A stretch of DNA of 64,000 nt from JAPWJZ01 sp966211335 (GCA_966211335.1 CBIHNF010000001.1:992001-1056000), one strand, 5' to 3'. Counted from the stretch's first letter, positions 26,479 through 35,338 are shown. Numbers and translations: made by a program. Notes: generated from the sequence alone by a model not told the origin.

Positions 26479-27933
26479 ATGACCGCCAGAGTCCTCGTCG
26501 TCGACGACATTTTGCCGAACGTCAAACTGCTCGAAGCCAAACTGAGCGGCGAGTATTTCGACGTGCTGACGGCAACGTCGGGCGCCGAAGGCATCCAGAA
26601 GGCGGAAACGATGTCGCCAGACATCATCCTGCTCGACGTCATGATGCCGGGCATGGACGGTTTTGAAACCTGCCAGCGCCTGAAGGCAAATCCCGCAACC
26701 GCGCATATTCCCGTTGTCATGGTAACAGCGCTGACCGATGCGACGGACCGCGTGCGCGGCCTTGAATCTGGCGCCGATGATTTTCTGTCGAAGCCCGTCA
26801 ACGATATTGCGCTCATGGCGCGCGTCCGCTCCCTCGTCCGCCTCAAGATGACGGTTGATGAATGGCGCATCCGTGAAAACACTGCCAACCAGTTCGGCTT
26901 TGCCGGTAACCGCGGCACCTTCCTGACCGAGCCGTCCGAAAAAGCCCGCGTCATGGTGATCGAGGATAAGGCGTTTGAATCCGAAAAATTCATCGAAACC
27001 TTAAAGCGCGACGAAGACACCGTTATGGCCGTCCGCACCGGTGAGCAGGCAATTGCGCTGGCGCAGCAGAATGAATTCGACATCATCACCGTCTCACTGA
27101 ACCTTGCAGCGGAAGACGGCCTTCGCCTGTGTTCCCACCTCCGCTCCAACGAGCGCACGCGCGCAGTTCCCATCCTGATGGTGGGGGAGGAAGGGGATAT
27201 GAAACGCATCGCCCAAGGCCTCGAAATCGGCGCGCATGACTATATCCTGCGCCCCGTGGACCGCAACGAGCTGTTGGCCCGCGTCCGCACCCAGATCCGC
27301 CGCAAGCGTTATCAGGACCGCCTCCGCAGCAACTATGAAACCTCGCTGTCTCTCGCGCTCACCGACAGCCTGACAGGCCTTTTCAACCGCCGTTATCTCA
27401 TGGTGCACCTTGAAAAGCTCATCAAGAAAAATGCCGAAAGCCAGAAGGCGCTCTGCGTCCTCATGCTCGACATCGACCATTTCAAGAAAATCAACGACAC
27501 GCACGGCCACGCCGTTGGCGACGAAGTCTTGAAAACTTTTGCCGAGCGCGTCCTTGCGCGTCTTCGCAGCTTTGACCTTGTGGCCCGTCTGGGCGGTGAG
27601 GAATTCGTCGTCATCCTGCCCGACATCAGCCTTGATATGGCGCAGCAGGTGGCAGAACGCCTGCGTGCCGGCATCGCCAAGGATGCCTTCATCACCTCCA
27701 GCCCGCATGGCCCGGTGCCCGTCACCGTGTCTATCGGTGCTGCGATGATCGAGGGCGAGGACATTAAAGTTGAAGAAGCCCTGCGCCGCGCCGATGACGA
27801 GCTGTACCGCGCCAAAGAAGGCGGCCGCAACCGCACCTATTTCGCAGGTCACGGCCTCATCAACCTCTCCGCCCCGCCCGCTGAAGCGCCGGCCGGTGAA
27901 GCGGTGCAGGACACGATCAAGAAAATCATCTGA
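26479..27933 (+). CDS. pleD: response regulator/diguanylate cyclase PleD
   Basis: A 484-residue protein with PleD architecture: receiver 1 (1-about 120, phospho-Asp53 in LLDVMMPGMDG), receiver-like adaptor 2 (about 155-275) and a GGDEF domain (about 310-465). The catalytic motif is GGEEF, with the RxxD inhibition site (RSFD) five residues upstream, so it should make c-di-GMP and be feedback-inhibited. Receiver 2 lacks an Asp at the phosphorylation position (TVSLNLAAEDG), as expected for a dimerisation adaptor. It is downstream of divK, and both are probably co-regulated. Confidence 0.95.
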   Translation: MTARVLVVDDILPNVKLLEAKLSGEYFDVLTATSGAEGIQKAETMSPDIILLDVMMPGMDGFETCQRLKANPATAHIPVVMVTALTDATDRVRGLESGADDFLSKPVNDIALMARVRSLVRLKMTVDEWRIRENTANQFGFAGNRGTFLTEPSEKARVMVIEDKAFESEKFIETLKRDEDTVMAVRTGEQAIALAQQNEFDIITVSLNLAAEDGLRLCSHLRSNERTRAVPILMVGEEGDMKRIAQGLEIGAHDYILRPVDRNELLARVRTQIRRKRYQDRLRSNYETSLSLALTDSLTGLFNRRYLMVHLEKLIKKNAESQKALCVLMLDIDHFKKINDTHGHAVGDEVLKTFAERVLARLRSFDLVARLGGEEFVVILPDISLDMAQQVAERLRAGIAKDAFITSSPHGPVPVTVSIGAAMIEGEDIKVEEALRRADDELYRAKEGGRNRTYFAGHGLINLSAPPAEAPAGEAVQDTIKKII

Positions 27934-27954
27934 TACCGCTGCCAGTGGAGCAAG

Positions 27955-27987
27955 AAAAAAGGCGGCTGAAATTCAGCCGCCTTTTTT
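27955..27987. terminator. bidirectional terminator between pleD and rpmG
   Basis: Stem GGCGGCTGAA / TTCAGCCGCC with a tiny loop, six A residues before and six T residues after, serving both convergent genes. Confidence 0.9.
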
Positions 27988-28008
27988 AATTCATATCGAA
28001 GCCGATAA

Positions 28009-28179
28009 TTACTTCATCTTGCCTTCGGTGTAGATCACGTGGAGTTTTTTCACGGGATCGTATTTCTTGATTTTCAGTTTCTCGGTTGTGTTGCGCGAGT
28101 TTTTGCTGGTGAAATAGCAATGGCCGGTGCCGGCAGAGCTTTCCAGTTTCACGGTCGAGCGGGGGCCTTTTTTTGCCAT
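28009..28179 (-). CDS. rpmG: 50S ribosomal protein L33
   Basis: A 56-residue basic protein, translating as MAKKGPRSTVKLESSAGTGH and ending in KLHVIYTEGKMK. The pattern TVKLxSSAGTG-x-YFTSKNxRNTTEKLKIKKYDPV is the L33 signature. It lacks the zinc CxxC pairs (only one Cys), so it is the zinc-independent type. It stands alone on the minus strand and ends just before a bidirectional terminator shared with pleD. Confidence 0.93.
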   Translation of the reverse strand: MAKKGPRSTVKLESSAGTGHCYFTSKNSRNTTEKLKIKKYDPVKKLHVIYTEGKMK

Positions 28180-28424
28180 GTTGTCCTGCCTTAAATTTTA
28201 AAAACGTTGCGGGGCGGAATCACTCGCCTCTCGCGTGGGAATCCTGTTCAGGAGGGTGAAAATAGCCGTTCGTTCCGTAAAGTCAAGATAAAAGGCTACA
28301 ACGCGGCGCTAGGGCTTGAAATTGCACGGAATATCGAAGCATTAAGCCAAAATTTACCCAGCCGCCCCTATACTATATTACATAAAGACAAAAATTCCTT
28401 TTTCGGCAGAAAGGTACTCTATAG

Positions 28425-28787
28425 ATGTCCAAATTTTTCGCAGGCATGGGTGATGGCGACAGTCATGGGCAACGCCGCCAGGCGGACTGGGAATATTCCG
28501 GCGGCGTGCAGTCGCCCCTCCTCAACCAGCCCTCGCCGATTGAAAAGCAGCTCGCTGCCGCGGGCATGAACCCGAAAGAGATCAAGGAAACCTCCGACGC
28601 CATCGTCAGGCAGATGCAGAAGATGCGCGACCAGCCGCTGGAAGCGCAGCAGAAAATGGTCAAGATGTTCATGGGCAGCGTCGGCAACCCGCAGGCGATT
28701 GAAAACATCACCAAGCTTGCGAAGGGCGAGCCCATCACCGTCAAGCCGGTGGAGAACAAGGTCAAGCCGCAGGTCATGCGGATGTAG
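28425..28787 (+). CDS. hypothetical protein, 120 aa
   Basis: I do not recognise this protein. It has a Gly/Gln-rich N-terminus (about 1-35), then a predicted helical middle (about 36-95) rich in Lys, Gln and Met (for example SDAIVRQMQKMRDQP), and a basic tail with KPVENKVKPQVMRM. No signal peptide, membrane segment or cysteine is present. GAAAGG lies ahead of the ATG and a strong terminator follows the stop, so it is a real, monocistronic gene. Confidence 0.65.
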   Translation: MSKFFAGMGDGDSHGQRRQADWEYSGGVQSPLLNQPSPIEKQLAAAGMNPKEIKETSDAIVRQMQKMRDQPLEAQQKMVKMFMGSVGNPQAIENITKLAKGEPITVKPVENKVKPQVMRM

Positions 28788-28806
28788 ATTTAAAAGAATT
28801 CAAAGA

Positions 28807-28836
28807 AAGCCGCCCTTTAAAACGGGCGGCTTTTTT
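28807..28836. terminator. terminator between the 120-aa gene and the anti-sigma gene
   Basis: Stem GCCGCCC / GGGCGGC followed by six T residues on the plus strand. Its T-run overlaps the stop region of the convergent minus-strand gene. Confidence 0.85.
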
Positions 28837-29521
28837 ATATGCGCAGGAAGGTATTGAGGATGCGGTTCATCGGGTTCATGAAGCGCACCGGGCTTTCCGT
28901 CAAAACCAGGCAAACGCAGCCTTCATCTTCCGCAACCGGCTTATGCTCGATACGCGCATCGTTGATGACGATGATATCACCCTTCACATAGCGGCCGATG
29001 CCGTCGGTATAACTGCCGTGCAACACAAGCGTCACTTCCGCGCCGATATGACGGTGCGCCGGCGTTTCCTGCTTCGGTGCCAGCTTCATGATGCGGAGGC
29101 GCTTCGGCTCCGGCTTCGGCTCCAGCATATGGAGTTCGATGATCGTGGTGTTGGAGGCGGCTCTCGACCAGTCGCTCATGCGGTGGCCGCAGACGGAGGA
29201 AATCATGGCGAAGACGACATCGGGGATGTTGAGGCCTTCCGGCGCCGGCAGTTTCTGCTCCGGCACATGCGTCACGGCTTCGCGCGCCTCCGCCTTTTTC
29301 TGCTCGATCTTGCGCATGATGGAGGACAGGCAGCTGGCGGAAACCTGCGCCGGGTCTTCCGCGCACATCATTTTCGCGCCCATGGCTTCAAAGCGGGAAA
29401 CCTTGCGGCGCGCTTCGGAATTCAGCGCGACGGCGGCCGCAACGAGGAGGGATTCTTCCTGGCACAGGCGGCCTGCGGCATAGTTCATCAGCAGCATATC
29501 GACGGGGGAGAGCGGGTTCAT
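28835..29521 (-). CDS. ChrR-like anti-sigma factor with cupin domain
   Basis: A 228-residue protein with the layout of ChrR: an N-terminal helical anti-sigma region (about 1-80) and a C-terminal cupin (about 95-225). The cupin keeps metal ligands His156, His158 and Glu162 (HRHIGAE) and His193. The N-terminal zinc-binding pattern of ChrR (HxxxCxxC) is absent: the aligned stretch reads VALNSEARR. It may therefore hold its sigma factor without zinc, or sense signals only through the cupin. It overlaps the upstream ECF sigma gene by 4 bases (ATGA). In Rhodobacter the ChrR partner responds to singlet oxygen; that role here is inference. Confidence 0.78.
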   Translation of the reverse strand: MNPLSPVDMLLMNYAAGRLCQEESLLVAAAVALNSEARRKVSRFEAMGAKMMCAEDPAQVSASCLSSIMRKIEQKKAEAREAVTHVPEQKLPAPEGLNIPDVVFAMISSVCGHRMSDWSRAASNTTIIELHMLEPKPEPKRLRIMKLAPKQETPAHRHIGAEVTLVLHGSYTDGIGRYVKGDIIVINDARIEHKPVAEDEGCVCLVLTESPVRFMNPMNRILNTFLRI

Positions 29522-30237
29522 GCGTCCCCTCCATCGTTCTTTTTCGCATGCGCCATCATGGCGGCGCGGAGCTTGTCCATGGCAAGGCGCAGGCGCGACT
29601 TCACGGTGCCGAGTGGCAGTTTCTTTTCCTCCGCAATCGCGACGTGCGATTTATCGTCAAAGAAGGCCATGCGCACCAGCTCCGCCTGTTCGGGCGGCAG
29701 GTTCTCGATGGCGTCGGTCAGCTGCGTCACATCATCCGTATCCGCATAGGGCTTTTCGGCTTCGGGCGCGGCAGTATTCTCATACGCTTCTTCGTCGGTG
29801 TTGATCTCGACGTATTTTTCCTTGCGGAGCGCATCGATGCGCTTGTTGCGGGCGATGGTGAAAATCCAGGTGCTGGCGGCGGATTTGGTCGGGTTGTAGC
29901 TGCCGGCCTTTTCCCAGATGGTGACGAAGCTGTTCTGCACAATCTCTTCCGCCGCGCTTTCCGATGCGCCCTGCTTGAGCATGTAGGATTTCACGCGCGG
30001 GGCGAAATAATGGAACAGCTCCGCAAAGGCGGCTTCATCTTGGCTTGCGCCGACCTTCTGCAGCAGCGCCGCATGCTCCGCGCCAAGGCCGACAGGGGCA
30101 TTGGCGGCGAGGGGCAGGTTTTTTTGCGGATTATTCAAGAGCATAGGCTTTTTTAGACGCAACGAGACGCCGAAAGCAAGGCTTTCGGGGGCGGGGACGG
30201 GGGTATATGCCCCTGTATGGTTCGCGGCTGCCATCAT
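29518..30237 (-). CDS. ECF-type RNA polymerase sigma factor (RpoE/ECF11-like)
   Basis: Region 2 is clear (FAELFHYFAPRVKSYMLKQG through TWIFTIARNKRIDALRKEK, about 72-140), followed by an acidic linker and region 4 (LPPEQAELVRMAFFDDKSHV, then LGTVKSRLRLAMDKLR). The pairing with a downstream ChrR-type anti-sigma gene and the NSFVTIWEKA segment fit the group of Rhodobacter RpoE. The first 31 residues look unlike a sigma N-terminus; an ATG at 30144 (MLLNNPQKN) is an equally likely start. Neither start has a clear ribosome binding site. The ialB-like gene is divergent and could be a target. Confidence 0.88.
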   Translation of the reverse strand: MMAAANHTGAYTPVPAPESLAFGVSLRLKKPMLLNNPQKNLPLAANAPVGLGAEHAALLQKVGASQDEAAFAELFHYFAPRVKSYMLKQGASESAAEEIVQNSFVTIWEKAGSYNPTKSAASTWIFTIARNKRIDALRKEKYVEINTDEEAYENTAAPEAEKPYADTDDVTQLTDAIENLPPEQAELVRMAFFDDKSHVAIAEEKKLPLGTVKSRLRLAMDKLRAAMMAHAKKNDGGDA

Positions 30238-30321
30238 GTCGTTTATACGCTTTTCCCTTGGCTTTGGATCATAACCGCTCTAACCTGTTCTAAAGTTTAT
30301 GTTTTTTTACCGGAGCCGTTT

Positions 30322-30879
30322 ATGTCCCGCCTTTTCCCCGCCGCTCTTCTGACGCTGCTGAGCTTTGCCACTCCCGCGCTGGCTGAAACCGATGCCAAGC
30401 CGCTTGGCACCTTCGGCAAATGGGAAGCCGCCTACTTCATGGATAACGGTCATAAGGTCTGCTACATGGCAACGCAGCTCGATACCGAAAAGACGGTCGC
30501 CAAAACCAAGGTTAAGGGCCGCGACCCCGCCTATCTCTTCATCACTCACTGGCCGGCAGATAATGAAAAGAACGCGGTCACGGTGAACGCCGGCTATTCC
30601 TTCAAAGCGGGCTCCAAAGCCGCGGTCGAAGTGAACGGCAAGAAGTTCGATATGGCGACAGGCTCCAAAGCCGGCGCGGCATCGAGCGGCGATGCGGATG
30701 AGCAGCTGGCCTGGATGCAGGAACAGAAACAGGAAGATGACCTCGCCGCCGAAATCCAAAAAGGCAGCAGCTTCAAAATCGAAGGCACCTCCAAGCGCGG
30801 CAACGTGATTACCGATACCTACAGCCTTGACGGCAGCAGCGATGCCTATGCCGCCATCAGCAAGGAATGCGGGTACTAA
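30322..30879 (+). CDS. invasion-associated locus B (IalB) family protein
   Basis: A 185-residue exported protein. A signal peptide (LFPAALLTLLSFATPALA) is cleaved after ALA. The mature part fits the IalB family: FGKWEAAYFM, the CYMATQ segment, and SFKIEGTSKRGNVITDTYSL with a C-terminal Cys near the end. Family members are periplasmic or surface proteins; a role in host-cell entry is described only for Bartonella. The ATG at 30322 has CGGAG upstream; the longer frame from 30217 is not supported. It is divergent from the ECF sigma gene. Confidence 0.82.
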   Translation: MSRLFPAALLTLLSFATPALAETDAKPLGTFGKWEAAYFMDNGHKVCYMATQLDTEKTVAKTKVKGRDPAYLFITHWPADNEKNAVTVNAGYSFKAGSKAAVEVNGKKFDMATGSKAGAASSGDADEQLAWMQEQKQEDDLAAEIQKGSSFKIEGTSKRGNVITDTYSLDGSSDAYAAISKECGY

Positions 30880-30900
30880 TCGCTTTTCTTCACGCGCAAT

Positions 30901-30934
30901 AAAAAAGGCCGGATGTTTCCATCCGGCCTTTTTT
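30901..30934. terminator. bidirectional terminator between the ialB-like and lipoprotein genes
   Basis: Stem GGCCGGAT / ATCCGGCC with a 6-base loop, six A residues before and six T residues after. Confidence 0.9.
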
Positions 30935-30953
30935 GCATTGCTGCTGTCGAAAG

Positions 30954-31448
30954 TTAGTTCACGACAGACCAGGTGCCATCGCCATTCTGGCAGGCGCGGC
31001 CGACAGCCGTTTGAGCCTGACCATCGATGAAGATGGACTGTTTGTATTCGCGGCAGACGCCACCGGTCGAGGCGTTGCGGCCTTCGCGGATCGGGGTGAC
31101 GGTACCATGGTGGCCGGACTGCGGGTTGTTCCAGCTGATGGTGTCGTTAAGCGGCGCGGCGTAAGCGCGTTCGACAGCCTGTTCGTGGTACATGCGGTCA
31201 GCCTGGTCAAGCGATTTGCCGATCGAGGAGCCGACAAAGGCGCCGAGCAGAGCGCCGGCGCCCGTCGTCCAAAGACGGCCGCGGCCTTTACCCATGGATG
31301 CACCGGCGAGACCGCCGAGCACGCCACCGCCGACCGTACCTACGGTCTGCTTGTTGCCCATGCCCCAGGCATTGTCTTCGCCGTTCTGTGCGCAAGCGCC
31401 GAGCGACAGCGACAGCATAACTGCCAAAATCATCAATTTCGTTTTCAT
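30954..31448 (-). CDS. glycine-zipper lipoprotein (17-kDa antigen type)
   Basis: A 164-residue lipoprotein: signal peptide with lipobox LGAC (Cys19) followed by a glycine-zipper region (about 36-80, GTVGGGVLGGLAGASMGKG and GALLGAFVGSSIGKSLDQAD). The C-terminal domain (about 85-164) has paired cysteines in GGVCREY and GRACQNGDGTW, the pattern of the rickettsial 17-kDa surface antigen family. It is probably anchored in the outer membrane. AAAGG lies ahead of the ATG. Such proteins are common in alphaproteobacteria, and their precise function is unknown. Confidence 0.85.
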   Translation of the reverse strand: MKTKLMILAVMLSLSLGACAQNGEDNAWGMGNKQTVGTVGGGVLGGLAGASMGKGRGRLWTTGAGALLGAFVGSSIGKSLDQADRMYHEQAVERAYAAPLNDTISWNNPQSGHHGTVTPIREGRNASTGGVCREYKQSIFIDGQAQTAVGRACQNGDGTWSVVN

Positions 31449-31598
31449 CTATTACAGCCTTTCTTTAAGGAAACTCTATGTAACCGCGTTAAAGGGCAAA
31501 GCCCTTCAAGGGAATTGTCAGGAGTGATATTCCACTTTATATAACGTTCTATCAGAAGTTTAGTTCGCCGCAACACAAAGATAATTAATGTTGCCGCC

Positions 31599-32207
31599 AT
31601 GTATAACGGATCAAAAATGGAAATCCTGCGCGGTACCGAGCCGATTGATTTATTTCAACAATGGCTGAAAGAGGCGGCAAAATCGGAACCGAATGACCCG
31701 GAAGCCGTCGCGCTTGCGACCGTTTCGGCGGATGGCCAGCCTTCCGTCCGCATGGTGCTGATGAAGGGGGCGGATGATGAGGGTTTCCGTTTCTATACCA
31801 ATATGGAAAGCCGCAAGGGCGGCGAGCTTGCCGCCAACCCCAAGGCCGCCATGGTCTTCCACTGGAAGTCGCTGCTGCGGCAGGTGCGCGTCGAGGGCGT
31901 GGTGAAAGAACTGCCGGCTTATGTCACGGATGCCTACTTCCATACCCGCCATCCGTTATCGCGCCTGGGCGCCTGGGCCAGCCGCCAGTCGCAGCCGCTG
32001 GAAAGCCGTGCCGAGCTGGAAGCGCGGGTACGCGAAGTCGCCGAAAAATTCAAAGGCCAGGATGTGCCTTGCCCGCCGTTCTGGAAGGGCTATATTTTGC
32101 ATCCGGCGAAAATCGAATTCTGGCAGCAGGGCGAAGGCCGTCTGCACGACCGTTTCGTTTTCGCCAAGCAAGCGGGTGAATGGGTGCCGACGCGCCTCAA
32201 CCCCTAA
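31599..32207 (+). CDS. pdxH: pyridoxine/pyridoxamine 5'-phosphate oxidase PdxH
   Basis: FMN enzyme making pyridoxal 5'-phosphate, the cofactor used by the PLP enzyme at 14863 among others. The 202-residue product shows the FMN/PLP-binding segments RMVLMKGADDEGFRFYTNM, SRKGGELAANPKAAMVFHWK and LRQVRVEGVV, and the C-terminal PdxH signature EFWQQGEGRLHDRFVF. Length is normal. The ATG at 31599 and an in-frame ATG at 31617 are both possible. It stands ahead of htpG on the same strand, about 85 bases away. Confidence 0.95.
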   Translation: MYNGSKMEILRGTEPIDLFQQWLKEAAKSEPNDPEAVALATVSADGQPSVRMVLMKGADDEGFRFYTNMESRKGGELAANPKAAMVFHWKSLLRQVRVEGVVKELPAYVTDAYFHTRHPLSRLGAWASRQSQPLESRAELEARVREVAEKFKGQDVPCPPFWKGYILHPAKIEFWQQGEGRLHDRFVFAKQAGEWVPTRLNP

Positions 32208-32292
32208 GACGACTTTACAAAGCCTGCTGCCATTGCAGGGGCTCATTTTACCGCCGCGCATACATGCGGGCGCTTAAAGAAGGAGAACGACC

Positions 32293-34164
32293 ATGACCCA
32301 AGAACGCGAGTTTCAAACCGAAGTCAGCCGGCTGCTGGATATCGTTGCCAATGCGCTCTACACGGAAAAAGAGATTTTCCTGCGGGAGCTGATCTCCAAC
32401 GCCTCCGACGCCTGCGACAGGCTGCGGTACGAGGCGATTGCGAAGCCGGAGCTGATCAAAGGGGACACCGAATTTAAAATCCGCGTCAGCTTTGATGCGG
32501 ATGCGCGCATCGTCACCGTGTCCGACAATGGGATCGGCATGACGGAAGAAGAGCTGATCAAGAACCTCGGCACCATCGCCCATTCCGGAACACGCGAATT
32601 GCTCAAAAACATGGGCGCGTCGAAGGAAAAAGGCGTCAACCTCATCGGCCAGTTCGGCGTCGGGTTTTATTCCGTCTTCATGGTCGCCGATAAAGTCGAC
32701 GTCATCAGCCGCAAGGCGAGCGCGGAGAAGGCGCATGTCTGGAGCAGTGACGGCAAAGGCAAATACACAATTGATGAAGCGCTGAAGGATACGCGCGGCA
32801 CCGAAATTAAAATGCACATCAAGGATGAAGCTTCGGAATTTCTGCTGGAAGAGCGCCTCAAGCATATCATCAAGAAATATTCCGACCATATCAGCTTCCC
32901 CATTGTGATGGGCGACGGCGCGAAAGCCGTGACGGTAAACGCCGCCTCCGCCCTCTGGATGCGACCGAAAGCGGATGTGACGGCGGATCAATACCGCGAT
33001 TTCTACCGCAGCGTGTCCGGCGGCATGCAGATGGACGAGCCCTGGATGACGCTGCACTGGCGCGCCGAAGGGAATTTTGAATACAACAACCTGCTTTTCA
33101 TCCCCTCCATGAAGCCGTTCGACTTGTACGACCCGCGCCGCCCGCATGGCGTGAAGCTCTACGTGAAGCGCGTTTTCATCACCGACGGTGTTGAGAACCT
33201 TATTCCCCCATTCCTGCGCTTCGTGAAGGGCGTGGTGGATTCCGAAGACCTGCCGCTGAACATCTCCCGCGAGATGCTGCAGGCGAACCCGGTGGTCGGC
33301 AAAATGAATTCCGCCATCACGCGCAAGATTTTGTCGGAACTGGAGGAAAAGGCGAAGGAAGACCTTAAATCCTTCACCGATTTCTGGACGCTGTTCGGCC
33401 CCGTGGTGAAGGAAGGTCTTTATGACGCCCATGCGCACCGCGAACAGCTGTGCCGCGTGGCGCGGTTCTACTCATCGGCAGGTGAAGACCTTGTGTCGTT
33501 TGACCAGTACATCGAGCGCATGAAGGAAGGTCAGGACCAGATTTATTACCTCTCTGCGCCGACATTGGAAGCCGCGCGCAACTCCCCGCAGCTGGAAGCC
33601 TTCCGCGCCAAGGGCGTTGAAGTCTTGTTCATGACGGATACGATTGATGAATTCTGGATTCCGATGCAGCAGGACTACAAGCAGAAGAAGCTGAAATCCA
33701 TCACCAAGGGCGCAACCGACCTTGGCAAAATCAAGTCCGACAAGAAAGACGACCAGCCGGCGGAAGAGGGCGGCAAGGAGCGGACGGACAAGCTGCTCGC
33801 GCGCCTCAAAGACATCCTGAAAGATGAAATCAAGGATGTAACTGTCTCGGAACGCCTCGTGGACAGTCCCGTCTGCCTCGTCGCCCCCGAAACCGAGATG
33901 GATATTCACATGCAGCGCATGCTGAAGAAAACGCAAGGCTATGACGGCGCGGCGCAGCATGTGCTTGAAATCAACGACCATCATCCGGTCATTCGCCAGC
34001 TGAAGTCGCTTGTTGCGAACGATTCTCAGGAAAATCTTGTGCGGGAGACGGCTTTCCTGCTGCTCGACGAGGCGCGGATTGTGGAAGGCGAGCCCTTAAA
34101 GAACCCCGCCGAATTCGTCCGCCGCCTCAATCACGCGATCGAGAAGGGGCTGCTGGTCAGCTAA
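32293..34164 (+). CDS. htpG: Hsp90-family chaperone HtpG
   Basis: A 623-residue cytosolic ATP-dependent chaperone. The GHKL ATPase domain (1-about 230) has ELISNASDACDRLRY (catalytic Glu), DNGIGMTEEELIKNLGTIA and GQFGVGFYSVFMV. The middle domain includes NFEYNNLLFIPSMKPFDLYD, RVFITD and SEDLPLNISREMLQ, and the C-terminal dimerisation domain ends in LNHAIEKGLL. Length is typical of bacterial HtpG. AGGAGA precedes the ATG by 7 bases. No heat-shock-specific element is evident in the short upstream region. Confidence 0.96.
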   Translation: MTQEREFQTEVSRLLDIVANALYTEKEIFLRELISNASDACDRLRYEAIAKPELIKGDTEFKIRVSFDADARIVTVSDNGIGMTEEELIKNLGTIAHSGTRELLKNMGASKEKGVNLIGQFGVGFYSVFMVADKVDVISRKASAEKAHVWSSDGKGKYTIDEALKDTRGTEIKMHIKDEASEFLLEERLKHIIKKYSDHISFPIVMGDGAKAVTVNAASALWMRPKADVTADQYRDFYRSVSGGMQMDEPWMTLHWRAEGNFEYNNLLFIPSMKPFDLYDPRRPHGVKLYVKRVFITDGVENLIPPFLRFVKGVVDSEDLPLNISREMLQANPVVGKMNSAITRKILSELEEKAKEDLKSFTDFWTLFGPVVKEGLYDAHAHREQLCRVARFYSSAGEDLVSFDQYIERMKEGQDQIYYLSAPTLEAARNSPQLEAFRAKGVEVLFMTDTIDEFWIPMQQDYKQKKLKSITKGATDLGKIKSDKKDDQPAEEGGKERTDKLLARLKDILKDEIKDVTVSERLVDSPVCLVAPETEMDIHMQRMLKKTQGYDGAAQHVLEINDHHPVIRQLKSLVANDSQENLVRETAFLLLDEARIVEGEPLKNPAEFVRRLNHAIEKGLLVS

Positions 34165-34177
34165 AGCCTGGCGCCTG

Positions 34178-34630
34178 TTACTTCGGGTCGCGCTTGATGA
34201 CTTTGAGGTCTTTGAGGTTGATGGCGGGCGTGGCCGGCTTCGGTTGTTCCTTGACGAAGCTGACGGCATTGTCCGTCTTGTCGATGAACTTCAAAATGAA
34301 CGGCTCGTGCATGACGGCGAGCATGGAATTGAAGCTTTCCTGCTTCCATTTCACAACCATTGCGCCGTTCGCTTCTTCGACGCCGGTGACGGACAGTTCG
34401 GACGGGGCGGAGCGCTGGCCGGTGAAAATGCCGACGGCCATTTTGCCCTTCGGCAGTTTCGGCGCTTTCGGCGCGGGGTAGGTGTTGCTGAAGGTCGTGT
34501 CCCACAGCTGCTTCCATTCACTTTGAGTCTTCGCAACAACGGTTGCGGGGCTGTGCACACCGCAATGGCCGCCTTTCCATTCACCGGCGGCGTTGGAAAA
34601 ATCTTTCTTGGCGGATTTCGGCGAGGTCAT
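34178..34630 (-). CDS. hypothetical protein, PrcB C-terminal-like
   Basis: A 150-residue protein with no signal peptide. The segments ATVVAKTQSEWKQLWDTTF and GKMAVGIFTGQRSAPSELSV resemble the PrcB C-terminal domain (protease complex stability), and the order of a W-x-x-LW stretch followed by G-x-F-x-G-x-R fits that family. The similarity is from memory and modest. The ATG at 34630 has AGGAG 8 bases upstream, better than the ATG at 34654. It is convergent with htpG. Confidence 0.55.
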   Translation of the reverse strand: MTSPKSAKKDFSNAAGEWKGGHCGVHSPATVVAKTQSEWKQLWDTTFSNTYPAPKAPKLPKGKMAVGIFTGQRSAPSELSVTGVEEANGAMVVKWKQESFNSMLAVMHEPFILKFIDKTDNAVSFVKEQPKPATPAINLKDLKVIKRDPK

Positions 34631-34732
34631 AACAGCGGCTCCTGAAAAATACAAAATGGAATAGGCCGCGACCTTAATTAGGCGGCGTTATTTTGTAAAT
34701 AGGGCAAATGGCATTGCGAACATGCGATAAAG

Positions 34733-34772
34733 AAAGGGCGGCTTCCTATTGAAAGGAAACCGCCCCCTTTTA
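34733..34772. terminator. terminator-like hairpin
   Basis: AGGGCGG-CTTCC pairs with GGAAA-CCGCCC with an 8-base loop, followed by CCTTTT. It lies downstream of the minus-strand zincin-like gene and upstream of the PrcB-like gene, so it most likely ends the former. Confidence 0.55.
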
Positions 34773-34800
34773 TGCAGGAGCAACAGGCGCCAAGAAACCC

Positions 34801-35283
34801 CTAACCGGCGCCGCTGTCCGAGACCGTCGCCCCGAACATGTCCTCCTCGTACATATCAATCTCGTCTTCCGTGAAACCGAAGTGGTGGCCGATTTCCTGA
34901 AGGATGACGCGGTTAATCAGCCGCGTCAGGTCTTCGCCTGTTTCCGCCCAGGCATCAATCACCGGGCGGCGGTAGATAAAAATAACGTCCTGCCGTTTTG
35001 TATTGGTCGACAGGCGGCCGACCGCGGCGGGGCTGGAGCTCTGGTAGCAGCCCAGCAAATCGAATGGCGTTTCCAGTTCCAACTCCTGCTCGATGAAGGC
35101 GTCGGGGAAATCTTCCACCTGGACCTTCAGCTTGCTGGTGTATTTTTCAAGACCTTGCGGAAGCGCATCAAGAATGGTCTCGGCGATTTCCGCAATTTCC
35201 TCGATCGACGGCGGGACAGTGAATCCTGCGAATATTGACTTCGTATCCAACGGACCTAAACCCCTTAAGGCTGTGGACGCCAT
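34801..35283 (-). CDS. zincin-like metallopeptidase family protein with altered active-site motif
   Basis: A 160-residue acidic protein of the zincin-like family (PF06262/DUF1025 type). The family is recognised from FTVPPSIEEIAEIAETILDA, the VEDFPD segment, the IFIYRRPVIDAW strand and the motif LQEIGHHFGFTEDEIDMYEE. At the catalytic HExxH site the first His is Gln (QEIGHH; codon CAG), which should weaken or abolish zinc catalysis unless the neighbouring His compensates. It is divergent from the pterin dehydratase gene, with 55 bases between starts. Confidence 0.72.
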   Translation of the reverse strand: MASTALRGLGPLDTKSIFAGFTVPPSIEEIAEIAETILDALPQGLEKYTSKLKVQVEDFPDAFIEQELELETPFDLLGCYQSSSPAAVGRLSTNTKRQDVIFIYRRPVIDAWAETGEDLTRLINRVILQEIGHHFGFTEDEIDMYEEDMFGATVSDSGAG

Positions 35284-35338
35284 TCATCATGTTCAGCTAA
35301 TGTTACCCTCACTCTACCGAATCGGGGGAATCCTGTCC

